Assembly: GCA_038501785.1 (NCBI GenBank)
Contig: JBAMJR010000031.1
Location: forward strand, 15,901,001 to 15,965,000
Length of the DNA: 64,000 nt
Reading direction: 5' to 3'
Source: Myoxocephalus aenaeus
Taxonomy: Eukaryota > Chordata > Actinopteri > Perciformes > Cottidae
Made by a program: the position numbers and the translations under genes. Each line of letters opens with the position of its first letter. Position 1 is the first letter of the stretch. Under the pieces are notes generated by a model. It searched no databases. It was not told the origin of the DNA and saw nothing but the letters and a program-made list of their open reading frames with translations. Of this stretch, positions 23,966 through 37,882 are shown piece after piece.

Positions 23966-25366
23966 GGGTTTAATAAATTCAGGCGAGGACTCCAAAATTT
24001 GCATTGGGGCACAGTTGCGCACATCTGTGACATTTGAATTTGTTCATGTACCAAACCATATATTTCACTTGTATATGACTTATGGTGCTCAATACTTCCA
24101 AATACAGCAGTTGTTTTTTTTCATAAAACAAGCTATGATTTACAGTTTTATATAGCAATCGCTCAGTCTGCCCCACTAGAGGGGGATTGGTTTTGAATTG
24201 CTTTAAAAGCTGCAGTGACCAATATGAAATAAACTTGAACCAATTAGCACATAGTTTGGAACAGAGACACAACTCTTGATAGTTGATAATAATGTGATTA
24301 TAGAATGTCTCAAATGTTAAAGTGTGTAGAGTTTCAGTGGCTCTATAAAGTGCTGCAGGATGATGTATTTTCTTAAACTAATAAGGAAGTTATTATCTCA
24401 CTGGTTCCCTCCACAAAAAGCCAAAGGTAATTTTCTATTTCGGTTTTAATTATTGAAAAGATTAATGATCATTGAAAGCTGTTAAAAATGTCAGTTTTCA
24501 GGTTTGAAAGGTGCATCTGAGGCATCGCATCATTTCTGTTACCTGAAAGTACTTCCTGTTGCTCTGCTGATATGCTCATGCTCAGTTTTGTGATTTTAGA
24601 TGAGACTCAACTTTATTGTTGTAGTAGACAATTAAATAAAGTATAAATATACGCTCATGGGCCTTCAGCTGCCAGGAAGCATATCTTCCTTCAATACATC
24701 CCTGGACTGATCCCGTCAGCCTGCTGTTCCCTTATTCAGCACATTGTGACCAAGATTTAATGTTCATAACTGTATAACCAGTTATACCATTCTGAGTGAG
24801 AAGACTAACAGCAAAGAGCTGCTGAACAAGTGCACTCATCTGTTTAAAATATGGTTTATTCAGAAATATTCATGTGTTTGGATCTGTTCATATTTGTTGC
24901 AGAAGCTCTGCAGAGGATGCAGATGTGTTTCAGTGTTAATGAAAAACGGCAACTAGAGGTTACAAAATAAAATATAACTTTATTTTAGAATCCTCTCAAC
25001 AGTAGTATTTAACACACATTCATCTCAACATTTTGTACAAGTTATGACTCAAACAGCAAAGTCACTGAAGTCGTAGAACACGTTCATGAAACACACTCAG
25101 AGCTGCACGTTCAGTGACCGTCTGGTTCATAAATCATCATAAATAAGATCTTCTCAAACTGCGTTGATCTTCTACAGAACAGCATTCTGGGAATGTCTCT
25201 CGTCTCTCAGTCGAGAGTCGGTCCTTCTTGATCTTCAGCCGCCTTTTCCCCCAGAGTCCTCTCCTCTCCGCACCTGCAGACAGGAAGTGAAGCGATGAGC
25301 CGTCGGTCGAGGCTTTTAAAGAGACGCTGTGCATTAGACAGGTGTTTGTTCGCATATGTACCTGAT

Positions 25367-25867
25367 TTAGTGAGCTCTCTTCTCATCCAGGTACTTGATG
25401 TAGTTCTTCACCCAGGCTTTATCATTGGGGTGGGAGACGCACAGAGTCCTTCCGAGCTTTGTGATGAACCTGTGGAAGCAGGCGAGAGACGGATGAGCGA
25501 GATCAGAGGTGAAACCAAATGATCAGAAGGAAGATTCCCTCTCTGCCTAGTTCATGATCCCACTGTGGGAACATGTGACCACTCACCCGGTGGCGCTGAT
25601 TTTGCATCCTTTCCCAGCTTCCTGAAGGGTGTAGCTTTGGAGGCGCTGGAGCGGCATGGGCTTCTCGGAGACCGTCAGACAGCAGTCCACCGCGATCTCA
25701 GCTGCAGGAGGACGGAGAGACAGAGTCAGAGGACGCAACATGTGGAACGGAAGGAGGAAATCAACAGACATGTGTACGGAGGCCGTGAAAGGTGGAGGAG
25801 TCTCACCGGATGCAAAGCCAACACAGAGGAGTCCCAGCAGGAGGAGCGCTGCAGTCGTGGAGGCCAT
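25367..25867 (-). CDS. CC chemokine copy B (CCL19/21-like), 92 aa
   Basis: Exons 25867-25807, 25701-25587, 25469-25367 (TAA), exactly 5058 bp from copy A with the same splice sites and the same noncoding fourth exon. The predicted protein is identical to copy A: I found three silent changes only (one in exon 2, two in exon 3). Signal peptide, CC pair, third and fourth cysteines as in copy A. It sits between minisatellites 1 and 2, and its 3' UTR resembles copy A (aaaatataac). Identity of protein together with near-identity of introns points to recent duplication or conversion rather than to selection alone. Confidence 0.9.
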
Positions 25868-25964
25868 GTCTCTCGTCTCTCGTGTCTTCGTGGCTCTGAG
25901 CTCAGGCTTCAGCGAGTCTCTTCAGGAGGGTGAAGGTGCTGCTGTGAGGAGAGAGCTGCAGGTG

Positions 25965-25994
25965 TATTTATACGGCTGTGGAGGGAAAGTGAAA
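25965..25994 (-). promoter_or_regulatory. Chemokine copy B promoter: TATA box and IRF/ISRE-like site
   Basis: TATAAATA and TTTCACTTTC in the same spacing as in copy A, both bases-for-bases conserved. Confidence 0.65.
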
Positions 25995-26359
25995 GTAAGA
26001 AGGGCGCTCATTGACTGGAAGTTGGGGGAAGAGTTTGGCTCCGGGACCGACTCCTCGCACGTTCCCAAACAATTACCTGCTCACGCCTCTTCTCTCTCTT
26101 TGATTCCTGCCAACTGCTTTTTTTTTTCTTTCTCCAGTGTGTCTTTCCAGAAGCTTCTCCGACGTGGATCTTTATCAGCACGTCTGTCTTTCATGAGAAA
26201 TACCTCCCACGCTTCATACAGTCCATGCACGCACTACGACGAGACGTTTGCACAAAGTATAAATCAGAAAATACTGTGAGTGTTTTTATGTTCTACTGTG
26301 AATGTTTTATGCCAACATTCAATATCTTTACTCCTCACTATTGTATAATTCAATGAATT

Positions 26360-26807
26360 CTGCATTTCTCTTCAAAACATGTTGTTGTTTCAGTGGAGAT
26401 GACCTTACACTTTGAAAACCAACCTATTTTTAGGCCTCTGCTCGAAAATGTCATACCCAAACTAAAAAGGGTGTATCTCTGCTAAAACAAGGGTTACATT
26501 TTGGTGTTATAATAAAAGGCTACACATGTGAGATTGTGTTCAGATGTGTAAGTATCAGTCTATATGTTACTGGTTAAGAGTAAATGAAGATGACACACAG
26601 CACAAATTATAAGGTTTCAGGTCCGCCTAGAAAAAAATCACTTTCAGGATGATTATTTCTTTGAAATGATGCAGCTGTAAGGTCCAACTCTAACCCAAAT
26701 TATAGCTCAATATGTGAACATTCTCTAACCCAAATCATAACTCAATATGTGAACATTCTCTCTGCAAAGGTTGACTTTGATAAAGTGAAGCAGAACAAAG
26801 TTAGAGA
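26360..26807. repeat. Segment Z, copy 1, with internal 37-bp tandem duplication
   Basis: Matches 38249-38665 except that a phrase ctctaacccaaat...tatgtgaacatt is duplicated here (about 26688-26760) and single in the other copy. No coding content recognised. Confidence 0.8.
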
Positions 26808-27222
26808 GGGGTTTAGTAAATTCAGGCGAGGACTCCAAAATTTGCATTGGGGCACAGTTGCGCACATCTGTGACATTTGAATTTGTTCATGTACCAAACC
26901 ATATATTTCACTTGTATATGACTTATGGTGCTCAATACTTCCAAATACAGCAGTTTTTTTTTTTCATAAAACAAGCTATGATTTACAGTTTTATATAACA
27001 ATCGCTCAGTCTGCCCCACTAGAGGGGGATTGGTTTTGAATTGCTTTAAAAGCTGCAGTGACCAATATGAAATAAACTTGAACCAATTAGCACATAGTTT
27101 GGAACAGAGACACAACTCTTGATAGTTGATAATAATGTGATTATAGAATGTCTCAAATGTTAAAGTGTGTAGAGTTTCAGTGGCTCTATAAAGTGCTGCA
27201 GGATGATGTATTTTCTTAAACT

Positions 27223-27941
27223 AATAAGGAAGTTATTATCTCACTGGTTCCCTCCACAAAAAGCCAAAGGTATTTTTCTATTTCGGTTTTAATTATTGAA
27301 AAGATTAATGATCATTGAAAGCTGTTAAAAATGTCAGTTTGTTTGAAAGGTGCATCTGAGGCATCGCATCATTTCTGTTACCTGAAAGTACTTCCTGTTG
27401 CTCTGCTGATATGCTCATGCTCAGTTTTGTGGTTTTAGATGAGACTCAACTTTATTGTTGTAGTAGACAATTAAATAAAGTATAAATATACGCTCATGGG
27501 CCTTCAGCTGCCAGGAAGCATATCTTCCTTCAATACATCCCTGGACTGATCCCGTCAGCCTGCTGTTCCCTTATTCAGCACATTGTGACCAAGATTTAAT
27601 GTTCATAACTGTATAACCAGTTCCACCATTCTGAGTGAGAAGACTAACAGCAAAGAGCTGCTGAACAAGTGCACTCATCTGTTTAAAATATGGTTTATTC
27701 AGAAATATTCATGTGTTTGGATCTGTTCATACTTGTTGCAGAAGCTCTGCAGAGGATGCAGATGTGTTTCAGTGTTAATGAAAAACGGCAACTAGAGGTT
27801 ACAAAATAATATAGAACTTTATTTTAGAATCCTCTCAACAGTAGTATTTAACACACATTCATCTCAACATTTTGTACAAGTTATGAGTCAAACAGCAAAT
27901 TCACTGAAGTCGTAGAACACGATCATGAAACACACTCAGAG
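27223..27941 (-). pseudogene. Truncated chemokine 3' end 2
   Basis: Same composition and same breakpoint (cactcagag followed by tttgggga) as the truncated copies at 21306-22029 and 41063-41785. It contains 3' UTR and polyadenylation signal but no coding exon. Confidence 0.8.
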
Positions 27942-28172
27942 TTTGGGGATTTTTTTCATGGAATGCATATGGGCTCCCCTCCACTAGTGTTTATCTCAAG
28001 GGTTCCTGTCAGTGTTCATGCATGTGTGTGCATGCATGCGAGTGTGATCTGTGAGTGTGGGAGTCGTTGAGCCACAGGAGACAGACGTTTTGCAAAGAGT
28101 GACGCAACCTTCAATACATGAGGGACGGGGCATTCAAGGATATTTCACAGGAAGCCTTGTCTACTAACGTCT

Positions 28173-31100
28173 GTTTCCACTGTCTCACTGTTTCCACTGT
28201 CACCACTGTTTCCACTGTCACCACTGTTTCCACTGTCACCACTGTCACCACTGTCACCACTGTCTCCACTGTCACCACTGTTTCCACTGTCACCACTGTC
28301 TCCACTGTTTCCACTGTTTCCACTGTCACCACTGTTTCCACTGTCACCACTGTCTCCACTGTCACCACTGGTTCCACTGTCACCACTGTTTCCACTGTCA
28401 CCACTGTTTCCACTGTCACCACTGGTTCCACTGTCACCACTGTTTCCACTGTCACCACTGTTTCCACTGTCTCCACTGTTTCCACTGTTTCCACTGTCAC
28501 CACTGTCTCCACTGTTTCCACTGTTTCCACTGTCACCACTGTTTCCACTGTCACCACTGTCTCCACTGTCACCACTGTCACCACTGTTTCCACTGTCACC
28601 ACTGTTTCCACTGTCTCCACTGTCACCACTGTCTCCACTGTTTCCACTGGTTCCACTGGTTCCACTGTCACCACTGTCTCCACTGGTTCCACTGTCACCA
28701 CTGTCTCCACTGTCACCACTGTCACCACTGTCTCCACTGTCACCACTGTCTCCACTGTCACCACTGTCACCACTGTCACCACTGTCACCACTGTTTCCAC
28801 TGTCACCACTGTTTCCACTGTCTCCACTGTCACCACTGTTTCCACTGTCACCACTGTCTCCACTGTCACCACTGTCTCCACTGTTTCCACTGTCATCACT
28901 GGTTCCACTGTCACCACTGTCACCACTGTTTCCACTGTCACCACTGTTTCCACTGTCACCACTGTCACCACTGTTTCCACTGTCACCACTGTCACCACTG
29001 TCTCCACTGTTTCCACTGTTTCCACTGTCACCACTGTTTCCACTGTCACCACTGTCTCCACTGTCACCACTGGTTCCACTGTCACCACTGTTTCCACTGT
29101 CACCACTGGTTCCACTGTCACCACTGTTTCCACTGTCTCCACTGTTTCCACTGTTTCCACTGTCACCACTGTCTCCACTGTTTCCACTGTTTCCACTGTC
29201 ACCACTGTTTCCACTGTCACCACTGTCTCCACTGTCACCACTGTCACCACTGTTTCCACTGTTTCCACTGTCACCACTGTTTCCACTGTCACCACTGTTT
29301 CCACTGTCTCCACTGTCACCACTGTCTCCACTGTTTCCACTGGTTCCACTGGTTCCACTGTCACCACTGTCTCCACTGGTTCCACTGTCACCACTGTCTC
29401 CACTGTCACCACTGTCTCCACTGTTTCCACTGTTTCCACTGTCACCACTGTTTCCACTGTCACCACTGTTTCCACTGTCTCCACTGTCTCCACTGTCTCC
29501 ACTGTCACCACTGTTTCCACTGTTTCCACTGTCACCACTGTCTCCACTGTCACCACTGTTTCCACTGTCACCACTGTCACCACTGTCACCACTGTTTCCA
29601 CTGTCACCACTGTTTCCACTGTCTCCACTGTCACCACTGTCTCCACTGTTTCCACTGTCACCACTGGTTCCACTGTCACCACTGTCACCACTGTCTCCAC
29701 TGTCACCACTGTCATCACTGGTTCCACTGTCACCACTGTCTCCACTGTCACCACTGTCACCACTGGTTCCACTGTCACCACTGTCACCACTGTCTCCACT
29801 GTCACCACTGTCATCACTGGTTCCACTGTCACCACTGTCACCACTGGTTCCACTGTCACCACTGTCTCCACTGTCTCCACTGTCACCACTGTCTCCACTG
29901 TCACCACTGTCACCACTGTTTCCACTGTCACCACTGTCACCACTGTTTCCACTGTCACCACTGTCTCCACTGTCTCCACTGTCACCACTGTTTCCACTGT
30001 CTCCACTGTCACCACTGTCACCACTGTCTCCACTGTCACCACTGTCACCACTGTCTCCACTGTCACCACTGTCATCACTGGTTCCACTGTCACCACTGTC
30101 ACCACTGTCTCCACTGTCACCACTGTCACCACTGGTTCCACTGTCACCACTGTCTCCACTGTCACCACTGTCACCACTGGTTCCACTGTCACCACTGTCT
30201 CCACCGTTTCCACTGTCACCACTGTTTCCACTGTCACCACTGTCTCCACTGTCACCACTGTCACCACTGTTTCCACTGTCACCACTGTTTCCACTGTCTC
30301 CACTGTCACCACTGTCTCCACTGTTTCCACTGGTTCCACTGGTTCCACTGTCACCACTGTCTCCACTGGTTCCACTGTCACCACTGTCTCCACTGTCACC
30401 ACTGTCACCACTGGTTCCACTGTCACCACTGTCTCCACTGTCACCACTGTCACCACTGTCTCCACTGTCACCACTGTCACCACTGTTTCCACTGTCACCA
30501 CTGTTTCCACTGTCTCCACTGTCACCACTGTTTCCACTGTCACCACTGTCTCCACTGTCACCACTGTCACCACTGTTTCCACTGTCACCACTGTCACCAC
30601 TGGTTCCACTGTCACCACTGTCTCCACTGTCTCCACTGTCACCACTGTCTCCACTGTCACCACTGTCTCCACTGTCACCACTGTCACCACTGTCACCACT
30701 GTCACCACTGGTTCCACTGTCACCACTGTCTCCACTGTCTCCACTGTCACCACTGTCTCCACTGTCACCACTGTCACCACTGTTTCCACTGTCACCACTG
30801 TCACCACTGTCACCACTGTCACCACTGTTTCCACTGTCACCACTGTTTCCACTGTCTCCACTGTCACCACTGTCTCCACTGTCACCACTGTTTCCACTGT
30901 CTCCACTGTCACCACTGTTTCCACTGTCTCCACTGTCACCACTGTCTCCACTGTTTCCACTGTCACCACTGGTTCCACTGTCACCACTGTCTCCACTGTT
31001 TCCACTGTCACCACTGTCACCACTGTCTCCACTGTCACCACTGTCATCACTGGTTCCACTGTCACCACTGTCACCACTGTCTCCACTGTCACCACTGTCA

Positions 31101-34100
31101 TCACTGGTTCCACTGTCACCACTGTTTCCACTGTCTCCACTGTCACCACTGTCTCCACTGTCACCACTGTCACCACTGGTTCCACTGTCACCACTGTCTC
31201 CACTGTTTCCACTGTCACCACTGTCACCACTGTCTCCACTATCACCACTGTCATCACTGGTTCCACTGTCACCACTGTCTCCACTGGTTCCACTGTCTCC
31301 ACTGTCACCACTGTCTCCACTGTCACCACTGTCACCACTGTCACCACTGTCACCACTGGTTCCACAGTCTCCACTGTTTCCACTGTTTCCACTGTCACCA
31401 CTGTCTCCACTGTCACCACTGTCACCACTGTCTCCACTGTCACCACTGTTTCCACTGTCTCCACTGTCACCACTGTTTCCACTGTCTCCACTGTCACCAC
31501 TGTCTCCACTGTCACCACTGTCTCCACTGTTTCCACTGTCACCACTGGTTCCACTGTCACCACTGTCTCCACTGTCACCACTGTCACCACTGGTTCCACT
31601 GTCACCACTGTTTCCACTGTCTCCACTGTCACCACTGTCTCCACTTTTTCCACTGGTTCCACTGGTTCCACTGTCACCACTGTCTCCACTGGTTCCACTG
31701 TCACCACTGTCTCCACTGTCACCACTGTCACCACTGTCTCCACTGTCACCACTGTCTCCACTGTCACCACTGTCACCACTGTCACCACTGTCACCACTGT
31801 TTCCACTGTCACCACTGTCTCCACTGTCTCCACTGTCACCACTGTTTCCACTGTCACCACTGTCTCCACTGTCACCACTGTCTCCACTGTTTCCACTGTC
31901 ATCACTGGTTCCACTGTCACCACTGTCACCACTGTCTCCACTGTCACCACTGTTTCCACTGTCACCACTGTCACCACTGTTTCCACTGTCACCACTGTCA
32001 CCACTGTCTCCAATGTTTCCACTGTTTCCACTGTCACCACTGTTTACACTGTCACCACTGTCTCCACTGTCACCACTGGTTCCACTGTCACCACTGTTTC
32101 CACTGTCACCACTGGTTCCACTGTCACCACTGTTTCCACTGTCTCCACTGTTTCCACTGTTTCCACTGTCACCACTGTCTCCACTGTTTCCACTGTTTCC
32201 ACTGTCACCACTGTTTCCACTGTCACCACTGTCTCCACTGTCACCACTGTCACCACTGTTTCCACTGTTTCCACTGTCACCACTGTTTCCACTGTCACCA
32301 CTGTTTCCACTGTCTCCACTGTCACCACTGTCTCCACTGTTTCCACTGGTTCCACTGGTTCCACTGTCACCACTGTCTCCACTGGTTCCACTGTCACCAC
32401 TGTCTCCACTGTCACCACTGTCTCCACTGTTTCCACTGTTTCCACTGTCACCACTGTTTCCACTGTCACCACTGTTTCCACTGTCTCCACTGTCTCCACT
32501 GTCACCACTGTTTCCACTGTTTCCACTGTCACCACTGTCTCCACTGTCACCACTGTTTCCACTGTCACCACTGTCACCACTGTCACCACTGTCACCACTG
32601 TTTCCACTGTCACCACTGTTTCCACTGTCTCCACTGTCACCACTGTCTCCACTGTTTCCACTGTCACCACTGGTTCCACTGTCACCACTGTCACCACTGT
32701 CTCCACTGTCACCACTGTCATCACTGGTTCCACTGTCACCACTGTCTCCACTGTCACCACTGTCACCACTGGTTCCACTGTCACCACTGTCACCACTGTC
32801 TCCACTGTCACCACTGTCATCACTGGTTCCACTGTCACCACTGTCACCACTGGTTCCACTGTCACCACTGTCTCCACTGTCTCCACTGTCACCACTGTCT
32901 CCACTGTCACCACTGTCACCACTGTTTCCACTGTCACCACTGTCACCACTGTCACCACTGTTTCCACTGTCACCACTGTCTCCACTGTCTCCACTGTCAC
33001 CACTGTTTCCACTGTCTCCACTGTCACCACTGTCACCACTGTCTCCACTGTCACCACTGTCACCACTGTCTCCACTGTCACCACTGTCTCCACTGTCACC
33101 ACTGTCATCACTGGTTCCACTGTCACCACTGTCACCACTGTCTCCACTGTCACCACTGTCATCACTGGTTCCACTGTTTCCACTGTCACCACTGGTTCCA
33201 CTGTCACCACTGTCTCCACTGTCACCACTGTCACCACTGGTTCCACTGTCACCACTGTCTCCACTGTTTCCACTGTCACCACTGTCACCACTGTTTCCAC
33301 TGTCACCACTGTCTCCACTGTCACCACTGTCACCACTGTTTCCACTGTCACCACTGTTTCCACTGTCTCCACTGTCACCACTGTCTCCACTGTTTCCACT
33401 GGTTCCACTGGTTCCACTGTCACCACTGTCTCCACTGGTTCCACTGTCACCACTGTCTCCACTGTCACCACTGTCACCACTGGTTCCACTGTCACCACTG
33501 TCTCCACTGTCACCACTGTCACCACTGTCTCCACTGTCACCACTGTCACCACTGTTTCCACTGTCACCACTGTTTCCACTGTCTCCACTGTCACCACTGT
33601 TTCCACTGTCACCACTGTCTCCACTGTCACCACTGTCACCACTGTTTCCACTGTCACCACTGTCACCACTGGTTCCACTGTCACCACTGTCTCCACTGTC
33701 TCCACTGTCTCCACTGTCACCACTGTCTCCACTGTCACCACTGTCACCACTGTCACCACTGTCACCACTGGTTCCACTGTCACCACTGTCACCACTGGTT
33801 CCACTGTCTCCACTGTCTCCACTGTCACCACTGTCTCCACTGTCACCACTGTCACCACTGTTTCCACTGTCACCACTGTCACCACTGTCACCACTGTCAC
33901 CACTGTCACCACTGTTTCCACTGTCACCACTGTTTCCACTGTCTCCACTGTCACCACTGTCTCCACTGTCACCACTGTTTCCACTGTCTCCACTGTCACC
34001 ACTGTTTCCACTGTCTCCACTGTCACCACTGTCTCCACTGTTTCCACTGTCACCACTGGTTCCACTGTCACCACTGTCTCCACTGTTTCCACTGTCACCA

Positions 34101-35168
34101 CTGTCACCACTGTCTCCACTGTCACCACTGTCATCACTGGTTCCACTGTCACCACTGTCACCACTGTCTCCACTGTCACCACTGTCATCACTGGTTCCAC
34201 TGTCACCACTGTTTCCACTGTCTCCACTGTCACCACTGTCTCCACTGTCACCACTGTCACCACTGGTTCCACTGTCACCACTGTCTCCACTGTTTCCACT
34301 GTCACCACTGTCACCACTGTCTCCACTATCACCACTGTCATCACTGGTTCCACTGTCACCACTGTCTCCACTGGTTCCACTGTCTCCACTGTCACCACTG
34401 TCTCCACTGTCACCACTGTCACCACTGTCACCACTGTCACCACTGGTTCCACAGTCTCCACTGTTTCCACTGTTTCCACTGTCACCACTGTCTCCACTGT
34501 CACCACTGTCACCACTGTCTCCACTGTCACCACTGTTTCCACTGTCTCCACTGTCACCACTGTCTCCACTGTCACCACTGTCTCCACTGTTTCCACTGTC
34601 ACCACTGGTTCCACTGTCACCACTGTCTCCACTGTCACCACTGTCACCACTGGTTCCACTGTCACCACTGTCTCCACTGTCACCACTGTCTCCACTGTTT
34701 CCACTGTCTCCACTGTCACCACTGTCTCCACTGGTTCCACTGTCTCCACTGTCACCACTGTCACCACTGTTTCCACTGTCACCACTGTCTCCACTGTCAC
34801 CACTGTCTCCACTGGTTCCACTGTCTCCACTGTCACCACTGTCACCACTGTCTCCACTGTCACCACTGTCTCCACTGGTTCCACTGTCTCCACTGTCTCC
34901 ACTGTCACCACTGTCTCCACTGTCACCACTGTCTCCACTGTTTCCACTGTCACCACTGTCACCACTGTCTCCACTGTCACCACTGTCACCACTGTCACCA
35001 CTGTCTCCACTGTCACCACTGTCTCCACTGTCACCACTGTCACCACTGTCACCACTGTCTCCACTGTCACCACTGTCTCCACTGGTTCCACTGTCTCCAC
35101 TGTCTCCACTGTCACCACTGTCACCACTGTCACCACTGTCTCCACTGTCACCACTGTCTCCACTGTTT
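28173..35168. repeat. Minisatellite 2: about 7.0 kb of 9-bp units with a 3-kb higher-order repeat
   Basis: About 777 units of the same four 9-bp types as minisatellite 1. Rare marker variants recur at a fixed spacing: the doubled CCACTGGTT group at 28649 and 31655, and tcatcact at 28894 and 31900, are both 3006 bp (334 units) apart; ctatcacc at 31241 and 34328 and ccacag at 31364 and 34451 are both 3087 bp (343 units) apart. The array is therefore two diverged copies of an approximately 3-kb block with an 81-bp indel between them. Open frames of more than 2300 codons on both strands are a by-product of the stop-free period. Confidence 0.97.
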
Positions 35169-35854
35169 ACAAAAGTAGAACAAAAAGTCTTCCTTAACAT
35201 TCAGTTTTAAATCGATTTTAGCGATTTTACCCCCAAAAATGAAAACTGTGATAGAGATAGGTTTGCTCTTTTGAGGGTTTATATAGCCAATATCCCTATT
35301 TATGAATATCACATATAATATCATTTGTATTTTCTATATTCAATTTGTGGCCAAGGCCCTGCCTGTATTAACAAGAGGTCTAATGGAGATCCTCCACGTG
35401 CCAGAGTTTCACAGGCAATGTATCCCGGTACATGTAAGCGCTCAGCTTTCTGGCTCAATATAGCACGCTCTGACTTTAATGCTTCAATTGACTACATTTA
35501 CAATCAACACATCAAGTTTCCCTTTTAAGTGCTCATTAAACGGTCTCTCCCTCGTCGCCCCACTTATAAGTCTGTCATCCTCACCTCTCGTCTCTCTGCA
35601 ACTTTGATCCAGTCGTAGCTGCAGGGCTCGAGGCCGCTCATGCATCTGAACAGTCTGTTCAGATGAGTCATCACACAACACGAGGCACCAGGAGTGATGG
35701 TGGATTAAATGTAGATGGAGGGTAACGATGTGAATCTGCGTGTTTCAGAGCGAAACTGAGTGAAGCACATTTTACTTTAGTCCAATGTGCAACAAGTTTT
35801 ATTCCTAGAAGACAGATTTGTTCACTTTTGCCGGATTAAGGAACTACTAAAATT
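35169..35854. repeat. Conserved right flank of minisatellite 2
   Basis: Copy of 23279-23965, essentially the same sequence and the same junction to segment Y. Confidence 0.85.
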
Positions 35855-37255
35855 GGGTTTAATAAATTCAGGCGAGGACTCCAAAATTTGCATTGGGGCA
35901 CAGTTGCGCACATCTGTGACATTTGAATTTGTTCATGTACCAAACCATATATTTCACTTGTATATGACTTATGGTGCTCAATACTTCCAAATACAGCAGT
36001 TGTTTTTTTTCATAAAACAAGCTATGATTTACAGTTTTATATAACAATCGCTCAGTCTGCCCCACTAGAGGGGGATTGGTTTTGAATTGCTTTAAAAGCT
36101 GCAGTGACCAATATGAAATAAACTTGAACCAATTAGCACATAGTTTGGAACAGAGACACAACTCTTGATAGTTGATAATAATGTGATTATAGAATGTCTC
36201 AAATGTTAAAGTGTGTAGAGTTTCAGTGGCTCTATAAAGTGCTGCAGGATGATGTATTTTCTTAAACTAATAAGGAAGTTATTATCTCACTGGTTCCCTC
36301 CACAAAAAGCCAAAGGTATTTTTCTATTTCGGTTTTAATTATTGAAAAGATTAATGATCATTGAAAGCTGTTAAAAATGTCAGTTTTCAGGTTTGAAAGG
36401 TGCATCTGAGGCATCGCATCATTTCTGTTACCTGAAAGTACTTCCTGTTGCTCTGCTGATATGCTCATGCTCAGTTTTGTGGTTTTAGATGAGACTCAAC
36501 TTTATTGTTGAACTAGACAATTAAATAAAGTATAAATATACGCTCATAGGCCTTCAGCTGCCAGGAAGCATATCTTCCTTCAATACATCCCTGGACTGAT
36601 CCCGTCAGCCTGCTGTTCCCTTATTCAGCACATTGTGACCAAGATTTAATGTTCATAACTGTATAACCAGTTCCACCATTCTGAGTGAGAAGACTAACAG
36701 CAAAGAGCTGCTGAACAAGTGCACTCATCTGTTTAAAATATGGTTTATTCAGAAATATTCATGTGTTTGGATCTGTTCATATTTGTTGCAGAAGCTCTGC
36801 AGAGGATGCAGATGTGTTTCAGTGTTAATGAAAAACGGCAACTAGAGGTTACAAAATAATATAGAACTTTATTTTAGAATCCTCTCAACAGTAGTATTTA
36901 ACACACATTCATCTCAACATTTTGTACAAGTTATGAGTCAAACAGCAAAGTCACTGAAGTCGTAGAACACGTTCATGAAACACACTCAGAGCTGCACGTT
37001 CAGTGACCGTCTGGTTCATAAATCATCATAAATAAGATCTTCTCAAACTGCGTTGATCTTCTACAGAACAGCATTCTGGGAATGTCTCTCGTCTCTCAGT
37101 CGAGAGTCGGTCCTTCTTGATCTTCAGCCGCCTTTTCCCCCAGAGTCCTCTCCTCTCCGCACCTGCAGACAGGAAGTGAAGCGATGAGCCGTCGGTCGAG
37201 GCTTTTAAAGAGACGCTGTGCGTTAGACAGGTGTTTGTTCGCATATGTACCTGAT

Positions 37256-37755
37256 TTAGTGAGCTCTCTTCTCATCCAGGTACTTGATGTAGTTCTTGAC
37301 CCAGGCTTTATCGTTGGGGTGGGAGACGCACAGAGTCCTTCCGAGCTTTGTGATGAACCTGTGGAAGCAGGCGAGAGACGGATGAGCGAGATCAGAGGTG
37401 AAACCAAATGATCAGAAGGAAGATTCCCTCTCTGCCTAGTTCATGATCCCACTGTGGGAACATGTGACCACTCACCCGGTGGCGCTGATTTTGCATCCTT
37501 TCCCAGCTTCCTGAAGGGTGTAGCTTTGGAGGCGCTGGAGCGGCATGGGCTTCTCGGAGACCGTCAGACAGCAGTCCACCGCGATCTCAGCTGCAGGAGG
37601 ACGGAGAGACAGAGTCAGAGGACGCAACATGTGGATGGGAGGAGGAAATCAACAGACATGTGTACGGAGGCCGTGAAAGGTGGAGGAGTCTCACCGGATG
37701 CAAAGCCAACACAGAGGAGTCCCAGCAGGAGGAGCGCTGCAGTCGTGGAGGCCAT
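37256..37755 (-). CDS. CC chemokine copy C (CCL19/21-like), 92 aa
   Basis: Exons 37755-37695, 37590-37476, 37358-37256 (TAA), with GT-AG borders and the same noncoding fourth exon. Predicted protein identical to copies A and B. Exon 3 matches copy A exactly, exon 2 matches copy B, and the 3' UTR matches copy D, a mosaic that suggests conversion between copies. Intron 1 is one base shorter than in copy A, with a tggatggg substitution. The copy lies between minisatellite 2 and copy D. Confidence 0.9.
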
Positions 37756-37852
37756 GTCTCTCGTCTCTCGTGTCTTCGTGGCTCTGAGCTCAGGCTTCAG
37801 CGAGTCTCTTCAGGAGGGTGAAGGTGCTGCTGTGAGGAGAGAGCTGCAGGTG

Positions 37853-37882
37853 TATTTATACGGCTGTGGAGGGAAAGTGAAA
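37853..37882 (-). promoter_or_regulatory. Chemokine copy C promoter: TATA box and IRF/ISRE-like site
   Basis: TATAAATA and TTTCACTTTC in the same arrangement as in copy A. Confidence 0.65.

Noticed and set aside
23436..24272. Short frames of 65-97 codons in the minisatellite flank and segment Y, repeated in the array
   Set aside because: Repeated because the DNA is duplicated; no domain, no start context and no splice signals in favour.
28111..35210. Open frames of 1039-2359 codons on both strands
   Set aside because: They follow from a 9-bp tandem repeat without stop codons; several frames on both strands are open at once, and the reading changes between the three arrays by a one-base deletion.
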